Below are positions 8,753 through 17,450 of a stretch of DNA of 64,000 nt, one piece after another. Both the position numbers and the translations under genes were made by a program. Under the pieces are notes generated by a model. It searched no databases. It was not told the DNA's origin and worked only from the letters and a program-made list of their open reading frames with translations. Position 1 is the stretch's first letter, and each line of letters opens with the position of its first letter. The stretch lies in the NCBI GenBank assembly GCA_028280415.1, contig JANQLV010000061.1, positions 186,001-250,000 on the forward strand, given 5' to 3'. Source of the stretch: Saprospiraceae bacterium (GTDB taxonomy: Bacteria; Bacteroidota; Bacteroidia; Chitinophagales; Saprospiraceae).

Positions 8753-9835
8753 GTGAGAATTATATTAATAATCTTGATTTCTATCATGAATGCTTCATGT
8801 AATTCACAAGACCAAACAAAAATAGATCATGCTAAATCAGAGTCAAAAAAACTAGTTGATGCAAACTCAATTTTCAAACAATATGATGCAGGAGATGTAG
8901 TATACAAAGGATATTTGGATAATGCTGGAAACATGTGGTTTGCAACATCCCAAGAAGGCGTTTATAAATATGATGGTCAATCATTTACAAACTTCAATAT
9001 TGATAATGGATTATGTGGTAATGACATTTCGACAATCATAGAAGATAAAGATGGATTTTTCTGGTTTGGGACTGAAAATGGATTATGTAAATTTGACGGC
9101 AACAACTTTGAAACTATTGCCCTCCCCAAATACCCTAAAACAAGTGAATGGTTAGATAAATATTATCCAATGATCAATCCTAATGCAGTCACAAATATCT
9201 TACAAGATAGAAAAGGGCGTTTTTGGGTTGGCTCCAACTGCGCCGGACTTTATCGATACGATGGACATAAGTATGAATATTATCTACAAGAAAGGGGAAA
9301 TTTAATGCCAGATAGCATGTATCATAATTCCATATCTGCTATTGTAGAAGATAAAATAGGAAATATATGGATTGGGTCATTTTCGCATGGAGGTATTAGC
9401 CAATACAATGGTAAGGAGTTTATTCATCATGTTTTAAGTGACGGAATCGGAGATGGAATGATATCATCGATTTACATTGATAGTAAAGAAAGAATCTGGA
9501 CAGGTACTAGAAATGGAGGAATCTATCAATATGATGGAAAATCATTTATCAGTCTTAAAAAATCTGAAAACGAAGAGAAAATTCCTATGGCCAAATTTTT
9601 TGAGGACAGTAAGGGAATATTGTGGATGTCAAGTTATGCAAGAAAAGGCATATACCAATATGATGGAGAGAAATTTATCCCATTTGAAATAGTTAATAGT
9701 GATAATTTGATTGATATCATGAGTATTTCGGAGGATAAAGATGGAAATATCTGGTTTGGTGGTAGATATGGAATCTTATGGAGATACGATGGTAATACAT
9801 TAAAAGATTTCACACAATTAAAAAGAACGAAATAA
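8753..9835 (+). CDS. two-component-regulator-propeller lipoprotein (cassette 2)
   Basis: 360 residues from GTG 8753, with lipobox MNASC at about residues 12-16 (a later ATG at ~8786 would remove the signal). The mature protein is made of repeated Reg_prop blades of the form WFGTxNGLCKFDGNNF / IWTGTRNGGIYQYDG. These propellers normally form the periplasmic sensor of hybrid histidine kinases; here the propeller stands alone on a lipoprotein with no TM, kinase or HTH. A paralogue is cassette 7 (15110). Role unknown; possibly a ligand or polysaccharide binder or a sensor partner. Confidence 0.8.
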   Translation: MRIILIILISIMNASCNSQDQTKIDHAKSESKKLVDANSIFKQYDAGDVVYKGYLDNAGNMWFATSQEGVYKYDGQSFTNFNIDNGLCGNDISTIIEDKDGFFWFGTENGLCKFDGNNFETIALPKYPKTSEWLDKYYPMINPNAVTNILQDRKGRFWVGSNCAGLYRYDGHKYEYYLQERGNLMPDSMYHNSISAIVEDKIGNIWIGSFSHGGISQYNGKEFIHHVLSDGIGDGMISSIYIDSKERIWTGTRNGGIYQYDGKSFISLKKSENEEKIPMAKFFEDSKGILWMSSYARKGIYQYDGEKFIPFEIVNSDNLIDIMSISEDKDGNIWFGGRYGILWRYDGNTLKDFTQLKRTK

Positions 9836-9840
9836 ATGGA

Positions 9841-9914
9841 TCCAGCTAACAATGTGCATATGACCATAGCCGCTAGACGCACCTACGTCGTCTGCACAGA
9901 GTGTTAGCGGCAAT
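9841..9914 (+). repeat. attC-like repeat 2
   Basis: GCTAACAATGTGCA (9845-9858) pairs with the right arm TGCACAGAGTGTTAGC (ending 9908); the inner AGACG/CGTCT hairpin lies between. The unit ends in GTTAGCGG (9903-9910) followed by CAA. It is the clearest integron-like site in the window. Confidence 0.75.
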
Positions 9915-9928
9915 TAAAAAAATTAACT

Positions 9929-10582
9929 ATGAATTTTAGCACTATAGTCGGATTTTTAACTGTCCTGATTGCTTGCTCCGGGAATCAGCAAACACCGAAT
10001 GGTGAGTTACAGATTGAGAGCGGTGCAAAACAGCAACAGTTACCGAAAAGTGGGCTACTGATTGAGAACAGAATTAACCGCGGAATTGACTACACGGACC
10101 CGAAGAGAATGGATTACAATATTAGATATATACCAATTACCATTACTAATGACAGTACTATTTCGATTCATGTTCAAATAGTTTTTTCAAAGGAATATAA
10201 TTACCCACATTCTGGTAGTGATGAGAAGTTTAAGCTAATTCCATTGTCGAGTGAATGGGCTTTAGATGGAGTGGAAATTTCGGAAAGTATGATCGATGAA
10301 TTACCTGTCTACATTGAAAATCCCGTTTTAAGTGAAACCATTGAACCTGGTGAAAAAATTGTATTGGCGATTGGATCGCTATATCCTAGGTCAACGAAAA
10401 CAGCAGGGGTTCTTCCAAGAATGTTATTCGCACAAAGCGATACCGGAATTTTTCCTGACTGTGAATGGCTCATGGAAAAAGATCAATCATTAAACCAACA
10501 AATACCGATGGGGCTTAAAATTATATTTGGCGAAAGATGCATGATCATTCCCTGTGGTCAGGTTTCTTATCCTGAACGTTAG
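9929..10582 (+). CDS. unknown lipoprotein (cassette 3)
   Basis: 217 residues with a lipoprotein signal (lipobox LIAC, Cys16) followed by SGNQQ. The mature part looks like a single beta-sandwich: a segment NIRYIPITITNDSTISIHVQ resembles an Ig-like strand pair and the last third has several cysteines. No family is recognised. Standalone unit between attC-like repeats 2 and 3, same strand as all neighbours. Confidence 0.6.
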   Translation: MNFSTIVGFLTVLIACSGNQQTPNGELQIESGAKQQQLPKSGLLIENRINRGIDYTDPKRMDYNIRYIPITITNDSTISIHVQIVFSKEYNYPHSGSDEKFKLIPLSSEWALDGVEISESMIDELPVYIENPVLSETIEPGEKIVLAIGSLYPRSTKTAGVLPRMLFAQSDTGIFPDCEWLMEKDQSLNQQIPMGLKIIFGERCMIIPCGQVSYPER

Positions 10583-10593
10583 ATTAAAAAATA

Positions 10594-10663
10594 CCGCTAA
10601 TGATCTGTATGATGTTCATGGCTGCTAAGCACAGCTACCCACATACACCAACCGTTGCATATA
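10594..10663 (+). repeat. attC-like repeat 3
   Basis: Imperfect inverted repeat from GCTAATGATCTGTATG to CATACACCAACCGTTGC; TGTATG pairs with CATACA and an inner GGCTG/CAGCT hairpin lies between. The terminus is GTTGCAT rather than GTTAGCG, so it diverges from repeats 1 and 2. Confidence 0.5.
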
Positions 10664-10688
10664 ATTTCAATCAATTTTTATAACAAAC

Positions 10689-11279
10689 ATGAAAAAAAAG
10701 ATAATATTTAAGTTGATAATAGTTTTATTATTCCTCTCTGGCTGTAAACCTTCACCAACAAATAAACCAACTTTAAATGATTATGAAATTGGTGAAAAAT
10801 TGACTTTGAGATGGACAAGCTCAGTTGACGGTGAAATTCGTGGAGAAGGAAATGACGTTCGGGAAGTAGTGTATTTTAAAGGAGGGTTGGGGCTTTGGAA
10901 TGGTTTCGATACACTAAAAATTTCTAATATTCTAAATAAAAAGAAAAGTGATACTCCATTTCGTGACTGGCCTTTAGAAGTAGGAAAAAAATGGAAATAT
11001 GAATCTGAATGGACAAATGAATCTGGTGAAAAAGGAATAACTAGTCAAGACGTAGAAATTCTATCATTTGAAGAACTTAATTTAGCAGCTGGAAAGTTTA
11101 TGACATACAAAATAAAATATGTTGGATATGTTGAAAATTATGAAGCTGGCGGAAAAGGAAAAGTCACGGACACTTTTTGGTATTCTCCCAAATTGAAATA
11201 CAATATAAAACACATCCAAGAAAGCGGTGGTGGTTTTCGATATACGAGTGAATTGATTAACTACACAAGTGCTAAGTAA
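10689..11279 (+). CDS. unknown lipoprotein (cassette 4)
   Basis: 196 residues with lipobox LSGC (Cys19). The mature part contains DWPLEVGKKWKYESEW and, later, LAAGKFMTYKIKY and TDTFWYSPKLKYNIKH. This pattern is typical of DUF3108-like proteins (a beta-barrel domain with a terminal Trp-Tyr-Ser-Pro segment), but the assignment is tentative. No operon partners; flanked by repeats 3 and 4. Confidence 0.6.
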   Translation: MKKKIIFKLIIVLLFLSGCKPSPTNKPTLNDYEIGEKLTLRWTSSVDGEIRGEGNDVREVVYFKGGLGLWNGFDTLKISNILNKKKSDTPFRDWPLEVGKKWKYESEWTNESGEKGITSQDVEILSFEELNLAAGKFMTYKIKYVGYVENYEAGGKGKVTDTFWYSPKLKYNIKHIQESGGGFRYTSELINYTSAK

Positions 11280-11282
11280 AAA

Positions 11283-11396
11283 CTATACACAACAATGGCC
11301 ATAATTCATTGTGGTTTTGTACTACAACAAAATAAAAGTATTAATCATCGGCTGATTTCGTTGTGGAATCATAGCCGAGACCGTATACACAACATA
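11283..11396 (+). repeat. attC-like repeat 4 (long type)
   Basis: GGCCATAATTC (11297-11307) pairs with GAATCATAGCC (11366-11376) around a ~58-bp centre. In addition the 10-mer TATACACAAC occurs as a direct repeat at 11284-11293 and 11384-11393, exactly 100 bp apart. The long type differs in size from repeats 1-3 but holds the same position after a stop codon. Confidence 0.55.
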
Positions 11397-11419
11397 ATAA
11401 CAAAAAACTATTACAATTA

Positions 11420-12511
11420 ATGAAAAAACAATTGGCAATTCTATTTTTGATCACTGGTTTGGCAGGGAAATGTTATACCCAAGAAAATAATGAAAATGTT
11501 TTTAGTAAAACGGATGCATATTTAGAAAGCACCATCGATAGTCTGAAGATTATTGGTTTAAACTATGCAATACTCATTGACAATGAAGTAGTGCACCAAA
11601 AATCATTCGGTTCGGCACATGCCCAGCTTAAGGTACCTATGACTATAGATAAGTCTTTTCCCGTAGCTTCAATATCTAAATTATTCAGTTCAGTTGCACT
11701 TCATAAATTATTAAGCATTCATAAACGAGATGTAAGTGAAACTGTAGAGGACTTTCTTCCAAACAGAAGCGACTTACCTGAATCTTGGAGAAAATTAAGT
11801 CTCAAACAGTTACTATCTCATACTTCTGGTATTCCGGACCAAATAGATTATCAGATTTTCTTAGCCCCGGATAGTGAAGAATCTGTTATTGAGGCTTTAA
11901 AGGATAAACCATTTAGTTCCAAACCAGGAACAGAATCAAAGTATAATGCAACAGGTTTTTTGCTGATTCGTGCTATAATTGAAAAATTGGCAAATCAGGA
12001 TTTTGAATCATATATGCAAACTGAATATTTCGACAAATTCAATTTGAATTCGGCTAAATATGGTGGATTTAAAAAAGTTATTCCAAATAGGGTTACTTGC
12101 TACCAAAATGTTAATGGAAATTTAGAAATGTTCCCGCTGAATTATTCGCCACCAGTGTACGCTGGTGCTGGTCTGAATATCTCTATAGATGATTTAGTAA
12201 AATGGTTTCAAGCACTACAAGATGGACTAATTTTAAACAAAGACAAACTTAAAGAGATTTGGACACCGGTTAAATTAACAAACGGAAAGGATAGTTATTT
12301 TGGATTAGGATGGGAATCCTATAACCTTCAAGGTGGCTACAGAATGGTTGGTCACGGTGGAGCTGGAATTTCATCATTTAGACATTACTGGAATGAACAC
12401 ACGAATCAAAATATTACGGTAATTTTGTTGACCAATGGAGCCCATGACTGGAAAGTAAGACCTAATCAAATTAATTCGGTAATTGCCAGCATAATAATTG
12501 AAAATGAATAA
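11420..12511 (+). CDS. secreted serine hydrolase, beta-lactamase-like (cassette 5)
   Basis: 363 residues: signal peptide (cleavage near CYTQ), SxxK at S84-K87 (SISK), YNA at 175-177 in place of YxN, and a late HGGAGIS segment (about 315-321) in the KTG/HGG position. The LLSHTSGIPD motif is typical of this family of PBP/beta-lactamase-like esterases and peptidases. It is flanked by long-type repeats 4 and 5 and has no operon partner. Confidence 0.8.
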   Translation: MKKQLAILFLITGLAGKCYTQENNENVFSKTDAYLESTIDSLKIIGLNYAILIDNEVVHQKSFGSAHAQLKVPMTIDKSFPVASISKLFSSVALHKLLSIHKRDVSETVEDFLPNRSDLPESWRKLSLKQLLSHTSGIPDQIDYQIFLAPDSEESVIEALKDKPFSSKPGTESKYNATGFLLIRAIIEKLANQDFESYMQTEYFDKFNLNSAKYGGFKKVIPNRVTCYQNVNGNLEMFPLNYSPPVYAGAGLNISIDDLVKWFQALQDGLILNKDKLKEIWTPVKLTNGKDSYFGLGWESYNLQGGYRMVGHGGAGISSFRHYWNEHTNQNITVILLTNGAHDWKVRPNQINSVIASIIIENE

Positions 12512-12512
12512 A

Positions 12513-12660
12513 TTACATTGTGTAACAATGGCTAGAAGTAATTGCTTGTTCTCGCCCACTTAGGAAATTTCTGCGGAATTTTCAGTTTAAAGTATACTCG
12601 TAGACTTAAGTACTAACCGACGCAACTACTCATAGCCGAGCCCTTTGGTAGTAATGTAGG
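12513..12660 (+). repeat. attC-like repeat 5 (long type)
   Basis: ACATT (12515-12519) pairs with AATGT (12653-12657), and GGCTAGAAGTAATTG (12530-12544) pairs imperfectly with CAACTACTCATAGCC (12623-12637). The stretch from 12530 to the following ATG is about 90% identical by eye to 14963-15109, the right part of repeat 6. Confidence 0.65.
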
Positions 12661-12677
12661 ACGGTAAAACGAAAAAA

Positions 12678-14501
12678 ATGAAATACATTCTCTCTTTAAC
12701 TTTAAGCTTGATATGCATTATCAGTATCTATGCCCAAAGTAAAATCACCAAACATCTTGAATTTGGAAAATATTCTGTCGGATATAAGGTGATCCACACA
12801 TATGACTATAGCCGATCATACTTTTCAAAGTATGATTATTATGGAAACAGGACAGAATACCCAATTGGTAGACCCATTCAAATTTCCTTATGGTATCCAT
12901 CTCAAAGAGGCAAAAAATCAGATGCGTTGCTTTACCAGGATTACCTTGGTTATACTTCATCAGAAATAGATTTTGAAAAGAATACAAAAAAAGACCGAAA
13001 AGCTGCGATAGATGCATTCATCAACTCAATAGACGGTAAGTTTAAGCAAGAACAATTAAAAGAACTACTTCGTAGTACAACATATGCTCATTTTAATGGG
13101 GAAGAACTTAGTAATAAGTTCCCAATAATTCTTTATGCACCTCCAATGAACACTTCTGCAATTGATAACAGTATCATTTGTGAATATTTAGCTAGTAAAG
13201 GATATGTTATATTATCCACAATGTCTAAGGGGGAATATACCCAACTTCATCAAAGGACAATAAGATCAGCTAGTGTTCAAGCAGAAGACTTAGCCTTCTT
13301 ATTAAACTATGCACAAAATAATTATGCTAGTGATAGTATTGGAGTATTTGGCTTTAGTCTTGGGGGCTTGGCGAACATTATATTTGCTTCAAAAAACAAG
13401 TCGGTTGATGCTACAATTTCCTTAGATGGATCTATCATGTCACAGGGATGGTTGAACGATTTCAGGAATAGTGAACTCTACCATCCGGAAACCTTTACAT
13501 CAAACTTGCTATTTATTGCTAAGAACCTAAAAAAACCAGATCAAAACCCTTCAACATTTTTAGATAGTGTAAAATATGCGGATAAAGCACTGATAAGATA
13601 TGATATTGAAGAACATAGCTATTTTTCTGGTTTATACCTTCTATTTGATATGATTGATAATGAAAGGCTCACAAATACTCAAAAAGAAACTAATTATAAA
13701 TTTTATGCAGAAATGACAGAATATGTCGGATACTTTTTTGACCAATACCTAAAAGGAAAGGAAAATTTCAAGGAATATGAGCATAAAAGTTACGATTTTA
13801 GTTTTAGTCTTGAGGAAGGAAACCGAGTACCCTTAGCTCCGAATGCAGTTAGTCAGTTGATTGTTGACAAAGGCTTTAACTATGTGAATACGATTATCGA
13901 ATCGACATTGATATATGAAAAACAATATTTGAAGACTCTAGATTGGAAAAGTTTAGTACAAACCGCTAAAAACTTAAAAAGCAGTTTTAGAATGGACGAA
14001 GCAATCCAAACCTTATTATTGGCTGATAGAGTATTTCCAAGTTGGTATGTTGTTCATAACAATTTGGGGAAATTTTATTTGGAGAAAAATGACATCGCAT
14101 CAGCTGAAAATCATTTCCATATCGCTTTGGAGGATAACCCTAAAGATGCTGAAAGTTTGAGCGCTCTAAAGCAAATGGGAAAGCAGGTCCCTAATTATCA
14201 AAACACTAGTATTGAAGATATAAAACCTTATCTGGGAAGATATGTTGTGGATGAACAAAGGCACAGGGAAATATATTTTAAAAATGGGAAAGTGTATCTC
14301 GAATCAAATTATTGGGATGAACCTGTAGCTCTTTGGCCCTACAGAGCAAATTTATTTTTAGTTGAAAGTGATAAGCCTGGATATAATATGCAAATCTTAT
14401 TTCAATTTGACGAAAAGGGAGAAGTAGTTTCGATGAGTATACGGGGTTTAAATTCTGGTAGGATAAGCGTTCCGAACCAAAAGGAAAAGCTAAAACAGTA
14501 G
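12678..14501 (+). CDS. secreted alpha/beta hydrolase with TPR-like C-terminal part (cassette 6)
   Basis: 607 residues: signal peptide (to about 19, IYAQ); a PAF-acetylhydrolase/dienelactone-hydrolase-like catalytic domain (about 60-370) with PIQISLWYPSQ and nucleophile elbow GFSLGG (S227); a tetratricopeptide-like helical segment (about 435-500, NNLGKFYLEKNDIASAENHF); and a C-terminal beta domain (about 515-600, YLGRYVVDEQRH). The combination of exported hydrolase and TPR is unusual. Substrate unknown. The leader before the ATG is the same as in cassette 7. Confidence 0.75.
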   Translation: MKYILSLTLSLICIISIYAQSKITKHLEFGKYSVGYKVIHTYDYSRSYFSKYDYYGNRTEYPIGRPIQISLWYPSQRGKKSDALLYQDYLGYTSSEIDFEKNTKKDRKAAIDAFINSIDGKFKQEQLKELLRSTTYAHFNGEELSNKFPIILYAPPMNTSAIDNSIICEYLASKGYVILSTMSKGEYTQLHQRTIRSASVQAEDLAFLLNYAQNNYASDSIGVFGFSLGGLANIIFASKNKSVDATISLDGSIMSQGWLNDFRNSELYHPETFTSNLLFIAKNLKKPDQNPSTFLDSVKYADKALIRYDIEEHSYFSGLYLLFDMIDNERLTNTQKETNYKFYAEMTEYVGYFFDQYLKGKENFKEYEHKSYDFSFSLEEGNRVPLAPNAVSQLIVDKGFNYVNTIIESTLIYEKQYLKTLDWKSLVQTAKNLKSSFRMDEAIQTLLLADRVFPSWYVVHNNLGKFYLEKNDIASAENHFHIALEDNPKDAESLSALKQMGKQVPNYQNTSIEDIKPYLGRYVVDEQRHREIYFKNGKVYLESNYWDEPVALWPYRANLFLVESDKPGYNMQILFQFDEKGEVVSMSIRGLNSGRISVPNQKEKLKQ

Positions 14502-14540
14502 CTTATATATTACACTACTGCTAACAATATGTCCTGTGAA
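14502..14540 (+). repeat. attC-like repeat 6, left fragment
   Basis: After the stop of cassette 6 the sequence ACACTACTGCTAACAAT resembles the left arm of the other repeats (GCTAACAAT / TGTAACAAT). It is cut off at about 14530 and followed by IS110 copy 2; the right part resumes at 14963. Confidence 0.5.
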
Positions 14541-14625
14541 AAGCAGTAAATAAGCTTCAATATAATATTTTATCAAAAAACTAATCCATTTTATTATTTT
14601 CTTTTTTATTGTATAAGACCGATTT

Positions 14626-14962
14626 CATAGGCTGTTTCCCTGAACGTGGAATATCCGCAGGATTAACTACCTATACTTTCCAACCCTGGGATTGGAAAGC
14701 TCTCGCAGCAGAGTCATCCTGCTCCATAAGCACAACTTAGCTCATAATCAGCAAAATGTTGATCTACATATTTTTTAAAGGATTTTGGATCAGGAGTAAA
14801 TATTTTAGTGGTTCCATCAAATAAATCCGTACAAAAATGAACCTTCCAACTTTTTTTGTGGATGTCGATCCCAATGTATAACTTAGAGGGAGCAGCAACT
14901 ATTTGAGTCATAATTTAAGTTGTTGGTAAACAATGACTTGAAGTTACTGCTTTTACATAGTT
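14626..14962 (-). pseudogene. decayed IS110-family transposase, copy 2 (5' fragment)
   Basis: Only the N-terminal ~95 codons survive on the minus strand from ATG 14911: MTQIVAAPSKLYIGIDIHKK, through the PDPKSFKKYVDQHFADYELS region to VVNPADIPRSGKQ; then the reading frame is lost in AT-rich sequence (14541-14626). Internal stops and a small deletion occur after AYGAG. It is clearly homologous to copy 1, including about 50 bp of non-coding end, and its border is at the same place relative to the attC-like repeat (just before GCTA at 14963). Confidence 0.85.
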
Positions 14963-15098
14963 GCTAGAAGTAATTGCTTGTTCTCACCTGCTTAGGAAAT
15001 TTCTGCGGAATTTTCAGTTTAAAGTGTACTTGCAGACTTAAGTACTAAGCCACACAACTACTCATCGCCGAGACCTTTGACAGTAATGTAGGACGGTA
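14963..15098 (+). repeat. attC-like repeat 6, right fragment (long type)
   Basis: Begins GCTAGAAGTAATTGC directly after the IS110 remnant and matches 12530-12677 with roughly 14 differences over about 148 bp, including the CAACTACTCAT.GCCGAG right arm and the leader GTAGGACGGTAAAACG that runs up to the next ATG. Confidence 0.7.
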
Positions 15099-15109
15099 AA
15101 ACGAAAAAA

Positions 15110-16168
15110 ATGAATAAAAAAATCAATTGGATATTTCTAATATTAAGCGTCCTTGCTTCATGCAAAGGTCAAAATCAAATAGAGGAACCTAAAAATAATA
15201 TTCAAACAGAAAGTGACTTGAAAGATAAGGCTATCCTGATAAAAACGGATACTCTAAGATATAGCAATGCGCCCAATAATATTACACGTACAATCATACA
15301 AGATAAAATAGGTAATATTTGGTTTGCTACATTCGAAGGGGTTTTCAAATATGATGGAACTTCATTTACTAATGTTACCAAAGATGTAAGTAAGAGTCGG
15401 TTTTTTTCTGTTCTAGAAGATTCTAAGGGTAATTTATGGTTCGGTTCAATTGGCTCAGGTGTTTATCGGTATGATGGTAAATACTTCCAAAATTTTACCA
15501 CTGATGATGGACTCATCAATAATGAGATTGTGTGCATTTATGAAGATAAAGCGGGTAACATTTGGTTAGGGGCTAATGGAGGATTAAGTATATATAATGG
15601 CAATTTTTTTCAAAACTATATGATAACCGGAGATACAATTGTCGAAGATAAAACCGGAAAAGTAGTTCCGAATTTACAACGCCCGACAAATGAAGTGAAT
15701 TCTATTATTGAAGATAAAATGGGTAAATTTTGGCTCGGTACAAAAGGAAATACTTTTATTTACGATGGGAAATCTTTTGTCACAGTATCGGAAAGTGGTA
15801 AATCATTTACTAATGTTCGCTGGATAATAGAGGATAAAAAAGGAAATATCTGGCTTGGAGGAAATAATGGTCTTTGGTATTATAATGGAATTACATTCAA
15901 TAATGTTACAAAAGATTTTATAGGATATATCTATGAGGATAGAAAAGGAAATATTTGGACAAGTTCTCAAAAAATAAGTGGTTGGGCGCTTTCTTATTGC
16001 AAAGCAATGCCTATCGTGGAAGGCGTGAAAAGAACTGCTACTGACATAAAAACAGGGGAAGGGATGTTTTTTGGAATTACAGAAGATTCAACTGGAAATA
16101 TTTGGTCGGGTACCTTGAATGGAGTGTGTCGTTATGATGGGAGTAAACTTGAATACTTTAGGAAATAA
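15110..16168 (+). CDS. two-component-regulator-propeller lipoprotein (cassette 7)
   Basis: 352 residues with lipobox LASC (about Cys18). The body consists of Reg_prop blades (IWFATFEGVFKYDGTSF, LWFGSIGSGVYRYDGKYF, FWLGTKGNTFIYDGKSF, IWLGGNNGLWYYNG), each preceded by EDKxGN. There is no kinase, TM or HTH. It is a paralogue of cassette 2 with a different blade order. The 5' leader is nearly identical to that of cassette 6. Probably a cell-surface or periplasmic binding protein; function unproven. Confidence 0.8.
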   Translation: MNKKINWIFLILSVLASCKGQNQIEEPKNNIQTESDLKDKAILIKTDTLRYSNAPNNITRTIIQDKIGNIWFATFEGVFKYDGTSFTNVTKDVSKSRFFSVLEDSKGNLWFGSIGSGVYRYDGKYFQNFTTDDGLINNEIVCIYEDKAGNIWLGANGGLSIYNGNFFQNYMITGDTIVEDKTGKVVPNLQRPTNEVNSIIEDKMGKFWLGTKGNTFIYDGKSFVTVSESGKSFTNVRWIIEDKKGNIWLGGNNGLWYYNGITFNNVTKDFIGYIYEDRKGNIWTSSQKISGWALSYCKAMPIVEGVKRTATDIKTGEGMFFGITEDSTGNIWSGTLNGVCRYDGSKLEYFRK

Positions 16169-16217
16169 GAGTTCAAAATCCTATAAATTCTTATACTAAT
16201 ATGTATTTTAGAAAACT

Positions 16218-16294
16218 ACCGGGAACAAAGTGCAATATATAGGCGCTAATCGCATTTATATCGTCTGCACCGGGCTTTCTGTGTTATTAGGAAT
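16218..16294 (+). repeat. attC-like repeat 7
   Basis: GGGAACAAAGTGCA (from 16221) pairs with TGCACCGGGCTTTCTGTGTT on the right, and ATATAGGCG pairs with CGCATTTATAT in the middle. The terminus is GTTATTAGGAATTA. The left arm ACAAAGTGCA is shared with repeats 1 and 10. Confidence 0.55.
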
Positions 16295-16341
16295 TACAAG
16301 CAATGGATCGTACCAATACTTCGAATTATAAAATAAAATTT

Positions 16342-17289
16342 ATGAAACAATCCCGGATTCAGCTGGCGGGGTCTATCCTGATGACTATTATCTTAATGCT
16401 GACTCAGCAAGCGGTTCAAGGGCAGAACAATATAAGTACAGGAACTATTCAGGCAGACCAGTTCAACCTCAGTTATGTGATTGAAGGAGAAGGAGAACCA
16501 GCAATTGTCATTGGAAGTTCCATTTACTATCCCAGAACTTTCTCAAAGAATCTGCGAAAGCATCTAAAGCTCATTTTCCTTGATCATCGAGGATTTGTTC
16601 CTTCGACAGCTAATGTTGACTCAACTGATTTTTCACTCGATAAAATAATAATGGATATTGAGAGGACTCGTCAGAAGCTTGAATTAGGCAAAATTATTAT
16701 CATAGGGCACTCAGGACATTCATATATGGCACTTGAATATGCTAAAAAGTTCCCGGAAAATGTGACCAGTGTAGTCATGATAGCAATCGCTCCGGACCTG
16801 GGTGGATCAAATGAAAGCTTAATTGAAAGGACCTGGCAAGAATCTGTAGATCCGGAACGTAAAAAAGCAATGGAAGAGAACTTGCTTCGTCTTCCTGATA
16901 AAAAGCTTTTTCAATTATCTCCACGTGAAGCTTTTATCCAGTCCTATGTTCGCCTTGGGCCAAAAGCCTGGTATGATCCTCAATTTGATTCCTCACCACT
17001 CTGGGAAGGAGTTGAAATTAATGTAGATATGTTTACTTATATGTGGGGGCGTGTATTTCGGGATATTGACATTACAAAGGGCCTGGACAATTTCCATAAG
17101 CCAGTCTTTCTGGCATTGGGGCGTTATGACTATTTAGTGGCACCAGCTTCGACATGGGATCCTATTCGATCTAAATTCCACGATTTGACTATACGGGTTT
17201 TTGAGAAAAGCGGGCATACTCCTCAGTATGAACAAGCAGTATTATTTGATAAAGAACTCCTTGAATGGTTGGAGCTAAAAAAAGAATAA
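16342..17289 (+). CDS. secreted alpha/beta hydrolase (cassette 8)
   Basis: With the start at ATG 16342 (MKQSRIQ) the product has 315 residues and a clear signal peptide ending VQGQ; the upstream ATG at 16303 adds 13 polar residues and is less likely. The fold is an alpha/beta hydrolase with nucleophile elbow GHSGHS (S124 from this start), a DHRGF segment before it, an acid in ALGRYDYLV and the final His in EKSGHTPQYE. Probably an esterase-like enzyme in the periplasm. Flanked by repeats 7 and 8. Confidence 0.75.
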   Translation: MKQSRIQLAGSILMTIILMLTQQAVQGQNNISTGTIQADQFNLSYVIEGEGEPAIVIGSSIYYPRTFSKNLRKHLKLIFLDHRGFVPSTANVDSTDFSLDKIIMDIERTRQKLELGKIIIIGHSGHSYMALEYAKKFPENVTSVVMIAIAPDLGGSNESLIERTWQESVDPERKKAMEENLLRLPDKKLFQLSPREAFIQSYVRLGPKAWYDPQFDSSPLWEGVEINVDMFTYMWGRVFRDIDITKGLDNFHKPVFLALGRYDYLVAPASTWDPIRSKFHDLTIRVFEKSGHTPQYEQAVLFDKELLEWLELKKE

Positions 17290-17328
17290 TCATTTCGTAG
17301 ATAAAACCTTGTTTGGAACCTGAAACAC

Positions 17329-17441
17329 ATAATGCAATAATACCTTACATCGTTTATTGATAAAGAAAAGCAATATAGAACCAGAGCTAAAATGTCAATA
17401 GTGCTTATGCCTACTATTGCATTTAATAAGCCCTTAGCCAC
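17329..17441 (+). repeat. attC-like repeat 8 (long type)
   Basis: The left arm CACATAATGCAATAATACC pairs with CTATTGCATTTAATAAG (ATGCAATA core), and the unit ends CCCTTAGCCACCAAC, a variant of the TTAGCGGCAA terminus. It lies between cassettes 8 and 9. Confidence 0.5.
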
Positions 17442-17450
17442 CAACAAAAA

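Noticed and set aside
14714..14911. Intact small gene
   Set aside because: It is only the N-terminal piece of an IS110 transposase with stops immediately after, so it is annotated as pseudogene.
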